Translations under genes and position numbers: made by a program
Notes under the pieces: model-generated
Database searches by the model: none
Seen by the model: the letters and a program-made list of their open reading frames with translations, nothing else
What the model was told of the DNA's origin: nothing
NCBI GenBank assembly: GCA_029260735.1
Contig: JAJDCR010000007.1
Coordinates: 108,147-172,146 of the forward strand
From: Planctomycetota bacterium
Lineage (GTDB): Bacteria > Planctomycetota > Uabimicrobiia > Uabimicrobiales > Uabimicrobiaceae
Direction of reading: 5' to 3'
Length of the DNA stretch: 64,000 bases
Shown: in pieces, positions 34,962-42,979 of the stretch
Position numbering within the stretch: the first letter of the stretch is position 1
How the letters are laid out: every line of letters starts with the position of its first letter

Positions 34962-36098
34962 ATGAGGCATTACGATACTATTGTTATTGGTGGTGGAATT
35001 ATGGGGTTGAGCTGTGCCTTAGAGGAAGTGCAGCGGGGAAAAAAAGTTGCTCTCTTTGATAAGGGGAAAATCGGCAAGAAAGCTTCTTGGGCTGCTTCTG
35101 GTATTTTGATGAGTTTAGATGCTCGGAAGTACTTCTCTTCTTTTCGCGAATTTTATGTTCGCTCTACTCAGCTTTATCCTCGGTGGTTAGAGGAAATTAT
35201 AGCAGGTGTTCCCCAAGCAAAGAATGTTTACCAGCCAGGTGCTTACCATATTTTTCCTACTCACACCCTAAAAGGTCAAAAAGAGTATCAAAAACTGGAA
35301 GCTCAATTGGATCGAGAAGAGTCCTCTCTTTATGAAAAAATTTCTGAATTTCCCCCTTCTTTGAATAAACATTTTCCTCCCGGTGATCACCAAGGCTTCT
35401 ACTTTCCTGAAGACGGTTTTTTAGATGCTAGGACTCTTCTTTGCCAGCTAGAAATGACTATTAAAAACAGAGGAGTCGATGTTTTTCCTGATACTCAAGT
35501 GTCTGCAATAGATAGTTTTCCTGGAAAAGTAGTGTTGGAGAGCAAGGAAAAAAATTTTTCTACCGAGAACTTGATTATTGCAACAGGAGCTTGGTTGAAT
35601 GAAATTCTTTCTCTGGTGAATTTGAAGGCTCCTCTTATTCCCGTAAAGGGACAACTCTTTCGAATACCAAGGTTTTATTCAGAAGAAGTCATGATCCACT
35701 TTCAGCGTGACCTCCACTTGGTTCCTAACGGAAATACCCTTATTGTAGGAGCCACGACTGAGCCGAGAGTCTGGGAAGAGGACTTTACAGAAGATGGGAA
35801 AAGCGAACTTCAGAGAAATCTAGAGGAAATTTTTCCTTGGCTTGGAAAAAATATTTTGGAAGGATGGGCTGGCATTCGGCCTCGTCCAAAGGATCGTTTA
35901 CCTTGGATAGGTTACCTAAACGAAGAGAAAAATATTTCTATTTGCTCAGGGCATTATAAAAGTGGGATTGGGATGGCTCCTCTCTCAGCTCTATGTTTGT
36001 CGCAATTAATTAACGGAGAAGAGCTGAGTTTTGATTTGGAGGCCTTTTGTCCTTTAAGGAAAAAGGGGATTTTTGCTCTTGAAAAATCGTTTTTGTAG
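34962..36098 (+). CDS. thiO: Glycine oxidase ThiO (FAD-dependent)
   Basis: This is a 378-residue protein from ATG 34962 (MRHYDTIVIGGGIMGLSCAL); an earlier in-frame TTG at 34944 would overlap the previous gene and is less likely. It has a DAO-family GxGxxG FAD site, KKASWAASGIL, and the C-terminal GWAGIRPRPKDRLPWIG and ICSGHYKSGIGMAPLSA, all typical of ThiO. The reaction oxidises glycine to iminoacetate for the thiazole of thiamine. No other thiazole gene is beside it; a YjbQ-type protein linked to thiamine phosphate is encoded at 63.4 kb. Confidence 0.85.
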   Translation: MRHYDTIVIGGGIMGLSCALEEVQRGKKVALFDKGKIGKKASWAASGILMSLDARKYFSSFREFYVRSTQLYPRWLEEIIAGVPQAKNVYQPGAYHIFPTHTLKGQKEYQKLEAQLDREESSLYEKISEFPPSLNKHFPPGDHQGFYFPEDGFLDARTLLCQLEMTIKNRGVDVFPDTQVSAIDSFPGKVVLESKEKNFSTENLIIATGAWLNEILSLVNLKAPLIPVKGQLFRIPRFYSEEVMIHFQRDLHLVPNGNTLIVGATTEPRVWEEDFTEDGKSELQRNLEEIFPWLGKNILEGWAGIRPRPKDRLPWIGYLNEEKNISICSGHYKSGIGMAPLSALCLSQLINGEELSFDLEAFCPLRKKGIFALEKSFL

Positions 36099-36157
36099 CC
36101 GAGTTTAATTTCGTGCTGTAAAAACGATTTTTCAATTTTTCAATTTCTCAATAGTAC

Positions 36158-37678
36158 CTAAGCTTTTTTACCTGTCAAAAAGAAATAGCTTTTACACTTA
36201 CCGCATTTGAACTTACCTGGTTTTACTGCAACCTTGACTCGATAGCTCGATTTACAGTGAGGACAGACAATCCGCATAGCTTTACGGTTTTCTGAAAAAC
36301 CAAGAAAGACTTCGGCATCTTCTAGAGAAGATATTTCTACCGAATTTAGGCGGCCTGCATTTTTATCTTTTTCTAAGCTTTCTGCAAGAGTTTTATATTG
36401 GAAAAAGGTTATATAGCCTCTTTCTACTAAGAGAACAACGGGATTTGTTACCGATTGTTTTCCCTCAAAATAATCCCCTAAAACTTCCTTAACTTGTTCT
36501 GACTCTGTCAAGTCGAAGTTTAAGGCATGTTTTAAAATGAAAATAGATTCTTTTTCGGAAAGAGATTTGATTTTTTCTAGATTTTCTTCTGAAATAACAG
36601 GTTTACTTGCCGCTGATTCTTTTCGGGCTTGGGCTCTTTTCCATAAGCTTGTTGAGCGAATATCTAGTTCTACAGTACTTGATCCAACGGTTTCTTCTGG
36701 TTCAGGCGAGGAGGATATATTAATATCAAAAATATTTGATGTACCGACATCTCCTTCTGAGGGGACTTTTAAAAAATCTAAATCTAATTTTTGGCTATCA
36801 CCTCGAGAGTCGTTGCCAGAATCGAAGAGGTTAGCAGGAGCTTGCTCATCGTTGTTAGAATCAAATAGGTTGGCGGAAAATGGTTCATCGTTGCCAGAAT
36901 CGAAGAGGCTAGCAGGAGCTTGCTCGTTGCCAGAGTCAAAGAGGTTAGTAGGAGCTTGCTCGTCGTTGCCAGAGTCGAAGAGGCTAGAGGAAGCTTGCTC
37001 GTCGTTGCCAGAGTCGAAGAGGCTAGAAGAAGCTTGTTCATCAGTATCAGAGTCGAAGAGGCTAGAAGAAGCTGGTTCATCAATAGCTTGTTCAGAGATA
37101 TCAGACGACTCCTCGGATGTTGTTTCTGAGTCAAAAAGATTATCAGAAAATGAATTTGCTTCAGAGGTGCTTGTTTCTGATGATGGACTAGAGCTTTCGG
37201 AGAAAACGTTTTTGAGAGAATCCTCAAAAGAACTTCCAGAGCTACTAGAAAGGGTGTTACCAGCAAAGTCACCATCATCAAAAAGAGACTCGTCAAAATC
37301 AAAATCTAACTCTCCAGAAGATTCTTCTTGTGGTTGTTCTTCTTGTTTCTCTTCTGGGGGAGCAGAATTTTGAGGAGGGGTAACTGCTTCTAGTCTTCGT
37401 TTTTGTTGCATAATCTCGTCGTAGGACTCCTGAACTTTTTCTCCGTCCAGCTTTACTGTTTCAGCTATATTTTTAACTTCATCTCCGTCTTCTTGCGCAG
37501 TTTTTTGGGCTCGATATACCAAGTCTGATTCGGGTGAAATTTTTTTAAAGTTTATAAAAAAATTTTTCACACATTTACCACATTTGAATTTACTAATTTT
37601 CAAATTTTCGGTATTAGCAGGTTTTTTGAGTCGGTATCTCCCCGTGCAGTGAGGACACTCAACTGTTACCAAATTCAA
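36158..37678 (-). CDS. Zinc-ribbon (MJ0042-type) protein with an acidic tandem-repeat middle
   Basis: This is a 506-residue protein with a zinc ribbon at each end: CPHCTGRYRLKKP ... FKCGKCVKNFF at 8-41 and CPHCKSSYRVKV ... FKCGKCKSYFF at about 469-500. Between them is an acidic, Ser-rich low-complexity stretch (105-300) with a 13-residue tandem repeat (LFDSGNDEQA core, residues 203-292). A helical region at about 370-445 (KESIFILKHALNFDL ... FFQYKTLAESL) is unassigned. MJ0042 ribbons are common at the N-termini of planctomycete and deltaproteobacterial regulatory or membrane proteins. There is no TM segment. The function is unknown. Confidence 0.72.
   Translation of the reverse strand: MNLVTVECPHCTGRYRLKKPANTENLKISKFKCGKCVKNFFINFKKISPESDLVYRAQKTAQEDGDEVKNIAETVKLDGEKVQESYDEIMQQKRRLEAVTPPQNSAPPEEKQEEQPQEESSGELDFDFDESLFDDGDFAGNTLSSSSGSSFEDSLKNVFSESSSPSSETSTSEANSFSDNLFDSETTSEESSDISEQAIDEPASSSLFDSDTDEQASSSLFDSGNDEQASSSLFDSGNDEQAPTNLFDSGNEQAPASLFDSGNDEPFSANLFDSNNDEQAPANLFDSGNDSRGDSQKLDLDFLKVPSEGDVGTSNIFDINISSSPEPEETVGSSTVELDIRSTSLWKRAQARKESAASKPVISEENLEKIKSLSEKESIFILKHALNFDLTESEQVKEVLGDYFEGKQSVTNPVVLLVERGYITFFQYKTLAESLEKDKNAGRLNSVEISSLEDAEVFLGFSENRKAMRIVCPHCKSSYRVKVAVKPGKFKCGKCKSYFFLTGKKA
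36803..37072 (-). repeat. Tandem 39-base coding repeat in the zinc-ribbon gene
   Basis: About seven copies of a 39-base unit encode variants of SSSLFDSGNDEQA. One copy is 12 residues, so the array varies in unit length. Neighbouring copies differ mostly by single bases, suggesting recent expansion by slippage or unequal exchange. Confidence 0.8.
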
Positions 37679-37699
37679 GGTTTTGCTCCTTTATATAAC

Positions 37700-38098
37700 C
37701 TAAAAGCTTAGAATTTCTTGAACTCTGCAAACTTTCTCTCCGCAAAAATCTATCCGAATTTCTTGTGGTTTGTAATACAAAGGAATGACGTAAGCTATTC
37801 CTTGGGGAAAAGCACTGAATGGCTGATAGACATCTGATATTTGCTTTCCCTGTTTTACCAGCCTATAAACCCAACGATTCTCGGCTTTTTCTTTTCCGAT
37901 TTTTTCTGTGAAAGTGGGTTCACCTAAAATTTTCTTTACTTCTTCTATTGACATTCCATTGATAATTTGACCAGAGCGCATAGCTATGATTTTACGTGTG
38001 GATAAATTAGGAGTTTTTTCGATGTATTTCTCAATTTCTCCAGAGCATCCCGAAAAAAGCATAGAAGAGCAAAAAATAAACAAAATAAAATATTTCAT
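37700..38098 (-). CDS. Small lipoprotein, BamE/SmpA-like fold possible
   Basis: I place the start at 38098, giving 132 residues that begin MKYFILFIFCSSMLFSGCSG, a lipoprotein signal with lipobox LFSGC. A longer in-frame start at 38227 would bury the signal peptide and is unlikely. The mature part has ISIEEVKKILGEPT-like sequence (MSIEEVKKILGEPTFTEK), the helix-turn 'v..iLGeP' motif of BamE/SmpA domain proteins, then strands. This suggests an outer-membrane or envelope assembly factor, with low certainty on function. Confidence 0.7.
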   Translation of the reverse strand: MKYFILFIFCSSMLFSGCSGEIEKYIEKTPNLSTRKIIAMRSGQIINGMSIEEVKKILGEPTFTEKIGKEKAENRWVYRLVKQGKQISDVYQPFSAFPQGIAYVIPLYYKPQEIRIDFCGEKVCRVQEILSF

Positions 38099-38226
38099 AG
38101 GTAAATCTATCAAAAGTTTTTGACTTTCATTGTTTAGGAGGACAGCCAAATAGGGATTATCAAAAAATGCTGCTGAAAAATAAAAAAGTTTCTTACGTAT
38201 TTTCATAAAATACACTATGTTTTCCA

Positions 38227-38276
38227 AAAAGTCAAGCTAGGAAAAACTTGACTTTTACTAGGTCAGGTGATATTTA
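38227..38276 (+). promoter_or_regulatory. Candidate promoter and inverted repeat upstream of the FHA kinase gene
   Basis: TTGACT (38248-38253), 17 bases, then TATTTA (38271-38276) make a plausible sigma-70 promoter about 85 bases before the kinase ATG. A perfect 10-bp inverted repeat (AAAAGTCAAG 38227-38236, CTTGACTTTT 38247-38256) covers the -35, which would suit an operator. It lies in the divergent gap with the lipoprotein gene. Confidence 0.4.
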
Positions 38277-38363
38277 TGGAATATATTTTATGATAGGCTC
38301 TTCGGCACTCAGCTTATTGATTGGTCAAAAAAACTAAAAATTTAACTATGTTGGCGGTTTTCT

Positions 38364-40553
38364 ATGAAAGATATTTCTTTAGAAGAATTCCAATTTGAGT
38401 CCCAAACATCCTACACCCTTTTAGAAGAAATTGGTCGAGGAGGGATGGGAATCGTGTATCTGGCAGCTCGCTACTCGGGAGGAGTTACCGACTACGTTGT
38501 TCTTAAAACTCTTAAGAAACTTGAGTCCTCTGAAGAGGAGGCTTTGCTTAGAGAAGCGAATTTAGCGGCAACCTTGCGCCACGAAAATATTGTGAAAACA
38601 TATGGGCTAGAGTCTATTCCCTTAAGCGCTCTTTCTCCCAATTTTCGTCAGAGCTTGGATGAGCTCTCTTATTCTTCTGTTCAAAAAGAAAAGAAGAAAA
38701 AAGTTCGCCGTCTCCAATTTCGCCGAGATCAACCAGAAGATATTCAGCTTATCGAGAGTGGTGAAGCGGAAGAAAAGCAACTTTTGCTTTTAGTTGTTGA
38801 TTATGTTGACGGAATGGATTTACGCGAACTTCACCAAGAGCATCTCAATCTTTCCTTGCTTTTGCCTGTCCCTTTCGCTGGGTTTATTATCAGCCGTATT
38901 GCTAGGGCTTTAGGCTACTCTCATAACTATATTATTCATCGAAATATTTCTCCAGAAAACATTCTCATCAATACGCATGGGATTTGTAAGCTCAGTGACT
39001 TTGGGATATCTGTTGCCGTTGCAGGGTTGCCAGGTTACCTAAAAGGAAAACTTCCTTACATGTCGCCTGAGCAAATGCAAAAAAGACGGGTTGATGAAGC
39101 CTCAGATTTATTTTCTCTGGGAGCCGTTGCTTATCATGTGATTACAGGTATTCCTCTTTTTGCTATAGATAGAGCTGTTTCTGAAGAAGAGCAAATTAAG
39201 TCCATTGAAAAACAGCTTTCTGCAGGAATAGTTCCTCCTGACCAGATTAGGAAAGATATTCCCGAGGAACTATCTTCTATTATTGTTAAGATGCTTATGC
39301 CTACGCCTCAACTGCGTTATCAAAGAGCTGTTTCTGTGGCCAACGATTTTGAGAAAAAATATCTTTACAGCAAAGGCTATGGCCCCACTAACAATAGTTT
39401 GGCGACCTACCTTTCTATTTTTGAGAGTAAATTCTCAATGTACAATGAAGAGCAACTGGAATATCTCTCATTCCTGAAAAATGATCAAGGAGAGCTCCAG
39501 CTTAAACGAAAAATGGCTCTCTCGGAGTATACACAGGAAGGTGTGAGCCTTCTACAACTACGTGATCCAGCACTTTACCAAAGGCTACAAGAGGCTGTTG
39601 AGGTTAAGGAAAGTGGTGGACATGAAGAAAGACGAACTTCTTTAATTAAAGTTCGTCATCTAGATAACGTGATCGAATCTTTTATTGTTAAAAATGATCC
39701 TGTTATCATTGGTTGTTCAGAAGAAGCAACGATCGCTTTAAAAGATGAATACATTTTAGAGCAACACTGTCAAATCAAAAAAGTTGAAGACGATGTTTTC
39801 TTGATTCCCTTTCCGCAGGCGGATGTGTATGTCGGGAACAGTGCTGTTTTAGAGGAGCGAGAACTTCAAGAGGGGGACAGAATTAAAATGGGGAATCACC
39901 TCATTTTCTTCATTAACCAGACCTTTCTTCGACGAGCAGAAACGAAGACTATTTTTCAATTGAATGCTAAGAGTGATCTGAACACTATGTCTCAGAACAA
40001 TAATTTTATTATTGATTTACAAATTGTTCCTGAAGTTCTTCCTTGCTTAGCTGGTTTGGTTGAGAAAATTTTAGAAAAAACAAACCTTAGTGAGTTGAAA
40101 AAAGGTGTTATTCCCACTGCGATGGTTGAAACTTTGCAGAATTTGAAAGGAACCAAGGAGTCGAATTTCCGGGTTCATATTCGTAAGTCTCCGACCAGAA
40201 TATTTTTTACTTGTACGGAATGCTGTCCTCATGGATATGATAATCTTCTTTCCATCTTTAAAAAACATCGTGCTAGTCTTCTGAGTGAACTAGAAGAAAA
40301 AGAAAGCTATACTGATGTGGGAAGTGATCTTGAGTTGCACGACGAGCTAATGGGAGAAAGTGGGGCTCATGAGGTAGGCACTGTTTATGGTAAATCTGAA
40401 GATGATTTTCCCGATTTTGATTTTGATGACGACGATGATTTTTCTGACTTTGAAGACATGAGCATTTTAGCAGCAAAAGTTATTGTGCATAGCTTTGATC
40501 GAATTGAATTTAAAAAGAATTTAACGGAAGTTGAATTTGTCGTTTATCTATAG
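38364..40553 (+). CDS. PknB-type Ser/Thr kinase-like protein with FHA-like domain; catalytic Asp replaced
   Basis: This is a 729-residue protein. The kinase domain is at about 18-335: IGRGGMGIVYLA (Gly loop), VVLKTL with K48, IIHRNISPENILI at 191-203, SDFGIS with D212, and LPYMSPEQM. The catalytic loop reads HRN instead of HRD: the codon for residue 194 is AAT, so the proton-accepting Asp is missing. Residues 82-140 hold a long charged insert. Residues about 445-520 look like a degenerate FHA domain (PVIIGCSEEATIAL ... GNSAVLEERELQEGDRIKMGN). The C-terminus is unassigned, with an Asp-rich patch (DFDFDDDDDF). There is no TM segment. Either a pseudokinase scaffold or a weak kinase. Confidence 0.85.
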   Translation: MKDISLEEFQFESQTSYTLLEEIGRGGMGIVYLAARYSGGVTDYVVLKTLKKLESSEEEALLREANLAATLRHENIVKTYGLESIPLSALSPNFRQSLDELSYSSVQKEKKKKVRRLQFRRDQPEDIQLIESGEAEEKQLLLLVVDYVDGMDLRELHQEHLNLSLLLPVPFAGFIISRIARALGYSHNYIIHRNISPENILINTHGICKLSDFGISVAVAGLPGYLKGKLPYMSPEQMQKRRVDEASDLFSLGAVAYHVITGIPLFAIDRAVSEEEQIKSIEKQLSAGIVPPDQIRKDIPEELSSIIVKMLMPTPQLRYQRAVSVANDFEKKYLYSKGYGPTNNSLATYLSIFESKFSMYNEEQLEYLSFLKNDQGELQLKRKMALSEYTQEGVSLLQLRDPALYQRLQEAVEVKESGGHEERRTSLIKVRHLDNVIESFIVKNDPVIIGCSEEATIALKDEYILEQHCQIKKVEDDVFLIPFPQADVYVGNSAVLEERELQEGDRIKMGNHLIFFINQTFLRRAETKTIFQLNAKSDLNTMSQNNNFIIDLQIVPEVLPCLAGLVEKILEKTNLSELKKGVIPTAMVETLQNLKGTKESNFRVHIRKSPTRIFFTCTECCPHGYDNLLSIFKKHRASLLSELEEKESYTDVGSDLELHDELMGESGAHEVGTVYGKSEDDFPDFDFDDDDDFSDFEDMSILAAKVIVHSFDRIEFKKNLTEVEFVVYL

Positions 40554-40727
40554 AAATATAGAGATATAGAAATTGATTCACTCTTATATTTTTCAGATTT
40601 ATGACATAAGAAAAAAGATTTGCTAGATTAGTAGGTAAGAACCATACATTACTAAGGCCTTTGGTGATGAAAACTTTATCGTAGAAGCTAATTTTATAAC
40701 AGCTCTTAAAAACAAGGATTTCTTACA

Positions 40728-41498
40728 ATGAAAAAAATTATCGCATTTCTTTTTATTTTTTCTTTATTTACTACTTTTACTCAAGCCGATGTTTTTTCTG
40801 AATGGACGGATCTTTACAGCTCGCTTCTGAAGGAACATGTGAAGACAGGAAAAATCAAAGGGATTCAGGCTAACTTAGTAAATTACAAAGGTCTTCGGAA
40901 AGATAAAAAATTTGATAAACTAGTGGAACTCTACTCTACTTTTCCTTCTTTTTCTAATAAATCAAAGCAAGAACGTCTAGCCATATGGATTAATCTCTAT
41001 AACTTTTTGACTCTGAAGAAAATTGTTGAGAACCCTGGACTTAAGCAATTTAATGACTTACAAAAAGGGAATGTGAATGTTTGGAATCAACCGGCGGGAG
41101 TTATTGCGGGGAAAACATATACTCTTGATGGAATTGAAAAAGGCATTATATTGAAAGAGTTTTCCGAGCCAAGAGTTCATTTTGTTTTGGTCTGTGCTGC
41201 TTTAGGCTGCCCAGATTTGAGGCCAGAGGCATACTACGCAAGTCGCTTGAGTAAACAACTAGATGAGCAAACTCACTTGTTTATCAGAAACCCTCAAAAA
41301 GGAAAAAAAATCGATAAGGGCTTTTGGAGTGGGACAATCTATTTGTCGAAACTCTTTGATTGGTATAAGTCTGACTTTGATAATGATCCTCGGAAATGGC
41401 TTAATCTAAAAGGATACATTCCTTTGAATGAGGCAGAATTCAGCCTAAGTTTTTTGGAATACGACTGGACATTAAATGCGCAGTCGGGCAAAAACTAG
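40728..41498 (+). CDS. Exported DUF547 protein
   Basis: This is a 256-residue protein with a signal peptide (MKKIIAFLFIFSLFTTFTQA) and the DUF547 core: RLAIWINLYNFLTLKKIVE, then RVHFVLVCAALGCPDLRPEAY, where the GCPxL block and nearby residues recall a cysteine-protease-like fold, and FLEYDWTLN near the end. The function of DUF547 is not established. The stop codon lies at the left tip of a short inverted-repeat element, but the coding end looks intact. Confidence 0.85.
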   Translation: MKKIIAFLFIFSLFTTFTQADVFSEWTDLYSSLLKEHVKTGKIKGIQANLVNYKGLRKDKKFDKLVELYSTFPSFSNKSKQERLAIWINLYNFLTLKKIVENPGLKQFNDLQKGNVNVWNQPAGVIAGKTYTLDGIEKGIILKEFSEPRVHFVLVCAALGCPDLRPEAYYASRLSKQLDEQTHLFIRNPQKGKKIDKGFWSGTIYLSKLFDWYKSDFDNDPRKWLNLKGYIPLNEAEFSLSFLEYDWTLNAQSGKN

Positions 41499-41605
41499 GG
41501 CGTGTCCTTATTCAGCTTTTTGGCAATATTTTGGATAGTGAGAAGTATAATTCTTAATTCTAGTTCTATTTGTATAACGTAGTGGGCTGAATAAGAACAC
41601 GCCCT
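41497..41605. mobile_element. MITE-like element, copy A
   Basis: Terminal inverted repeats of 20 bases, AGGGCGTGTCCTTATTCAGC at 41497-41516 and its complement at 41586-41605 with one mismatch, enclose a 69-base AT-rich centre. Copy C (44423-44531), read in the opposite sense, matches it along its full length, not only at the ends. There is no coding capacity. It abuts the DUF547 stop codon. Confidence 0.75.
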
Positions 41606-41730
41606 CACGGGCGAAATTAAAAATCAGAAAATTGAAAAACAAAATTTGCCCATTCTGATGGTTTGTGTGGTTGGAGAGTTAGGATATATAAAATCTCACG
41701 TATTCTATGAAAAGAATAATCCACTAAGTT

Positions 41731-41801
41731 CTATACACCGAAGGTGTTATATATCAGTAGCCCAGGGTATAGTGAGCCAAAGGCGAACGGTACCCTGGGT
41801 C
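41731..41801. repeat. REP-like palindromic repeat
   Basis: ACACC/GGTGT at about 41736-41747 and a perfect 9-bp pair CCCAGGGTA (41761-41769) / TACCCTGGG (41791-41799) form two nested hairpins separated by a GC-rich spacer (GAGCCAAAGGCGAACGG). This kind of sequence resembles REP elements widespread in planctomycete-like genomes. A 68-codon frame crossing it is not considered a gene. The rest of the 41606-41971 gap holds nothing else recognisable. Confidence 0.5.
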
Positions 41802-41971
41802 ACGAACGGGCCTAAAAATAATATTTGTATGCACAAGAAGGAAATACACTAAACCTAGAAGGTTAAATTTTCAGTTCCAAAATTATGTGTATAAAAGTAA
41901 GGCATAAATGCCCTGGCTACGTGCCTCAGTCACTACGCGACATAAACCAAAAGAAAAATATTTGTACCTTT

Positions 41972-41990
41972 TGAATAAGGACACCCCCTA
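41972..41990 (+). repeat. Solo terminus of the MITE-like family, carrying the msrP ribosome binding site
   Basis: The 19 bases TGAATAAGGACACCCCCTA directly before the msrP ATG match the right end of the MITE-like elements (TGAATAAGAACACGCCCT) with few differences. AAGGA at 41977-41981, 9 bases from the ATG, would be the Shine-Dalgarno site. No matching left end is seen nearby, so it is a remnant. Confidence 0.5.
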
Positions 41991-42956
41991 ATGAGTTCTA
42001 GTCCCTGGAAACTTTCAGAAAACAGTATTACAGATGAAAAAATTTATCTGAAGCGGCGCTCTTTTTTGAAGCAACTGGGGCTTGGAATGGGAATCGGAGC
42101 CTCTATTGGTTTAGGTTATGCTTATCACCTTTATCAATCTCGTTTTCCTTCTCCTCCTAAGAATTTGACCTTAGGTAAACCTCTCCCTTCTCTTACTCCC
42201 CATCTTGAGTACCAGGCTAATCACCTTAAATATCCCGTCACGAGCGAAAAAAATATTTTAAGCTATAATAATTTTTATGAGTTCACGAAAAATAAAACCC
42301 AAGTTTGGAAGGTTGCGCACAATTTCCGCCTAAACCCTTATCATTTAGAAATAGACGGCTTGGTTGAAAAACCAAAGGTTTGGGATTTGGATGATATTCT
42401 TTCCCTTGGGGTAGAAGAGAGAGTTTACCGTTTTCGCTGTGTCGAGGCATGGTCGATGGTGGTGCCATGGGCGGGCGTGCCTTTAGCAAAGTTATTGCAG
42501 ATTTGTCAGCCTAAACCTGAGGCTAAGTATGTTACCTTTACTAGTTTTTTAGATCCGACTCAAGCTCCTGGCCAACGCCAAAGTTACTATCATTGGCCTT
42601 ACTATGAAGCTCTTAGTTTGCCCGAGGCTGTGAATGAGCTAAGTTTTTTAGCTGTTGGTATCTATGGGCGAAGTCTAAGACCCCAAAACGGCGCTCCTCT
42701 TCGTTTGGTCGTTCCATGGAAGTATGGTTACAAATCAGCCAAAAGTGTTGTTCGTATTACTTTAACCAAAGAAATGCCGGGAACCTTTTGGAGCGACCTT
42801 GTGCCTTTAGAGTACGGTTTTGAGGGAAATGTGAATCCTCAAGTGCCCCATCCTCGGTGGTCTCAGGCTAGGGAAACTATGCTTGAAACAGGAGCAAAAG
42901 TAAAAACAGAGCTTTATAACGGTTACCAAGAGCAAGTTGCTCATTTGTATAGCTAA
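41991..42956 (+). CDS. msrP: Protein-methionine-sulfoxide reductase catalytic subunit (sulfite-oxidase fold)
   Basis: This is a 321-residue protein with a Tat signal (YLKRRSFLKQLGLGMGIGAS) and the molybdopterin domain of MsrP/YedY: LNPYHLEIDGLVEKP, then VYRFRCVEAWSMVVPWAGVPL with the Mo-binding Cys, and RPQNGAPLRLVVPWKYGYKSAKSV. MsrP repairs oxidised methionine in periplasmic proteins and takes electrons from the membrane haem protein MsrQ. No msrQ gene is next to it; downstream is convergent hemW. The ATG sits right after a repeat terminus that supplies a Shine-Dalgarno site. Confidence 0.92.
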   Translation: MSSSPWKLSENSITDEKIYLKRRSFLKQLGLGMGIGASIGLGYAYHLYQSRFPSPPKNLTLGKPLPSLTPHLEYQANHLKYPVTSEKNILSYNNFYEFTKNKTQVWKVAHNFRLNPYHLEIDGLVEKPKVWDLDDILSLGVEERVYRFRCVEAWSMVVPWAGVPLAKLLQICQPKPEAKYVTFTSFLDPTQAPGQRQSYYHWPYYEALSLPEAVNELSFLAVGIYGRSLRPQNGAPLRLVVPWKYGYKSAKSVVRITLTKEMPGTFWSDLVPLEYGFEGNVNPQVPHPRWSQARETMLETGAKVKTELYNGYQEQVAHLYS

Positions 42957-42979
42957 AGCACCTTAGTCCACTAAACATC

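Noticed and set aside
36803..37072. 39-base repeats considered as a CRISPR array
   Set aside because: Units are contiguous and in frame without spacers, so they are coding repeats.
36537..37373. 278-codon plus-strand frame rich in Glu-Ser-Lys-Arg-Leu
   Set aside because: It mirrors the tandem-repeat region of the zinc-ribbon gene; no start signal and the opposite strand has the two zinc ribbons.
41646..41852. 68-codon plus-strand frame
   Set aside because: It crosses the REP-like palindromes and lacks a Shine-Dalgarno site.
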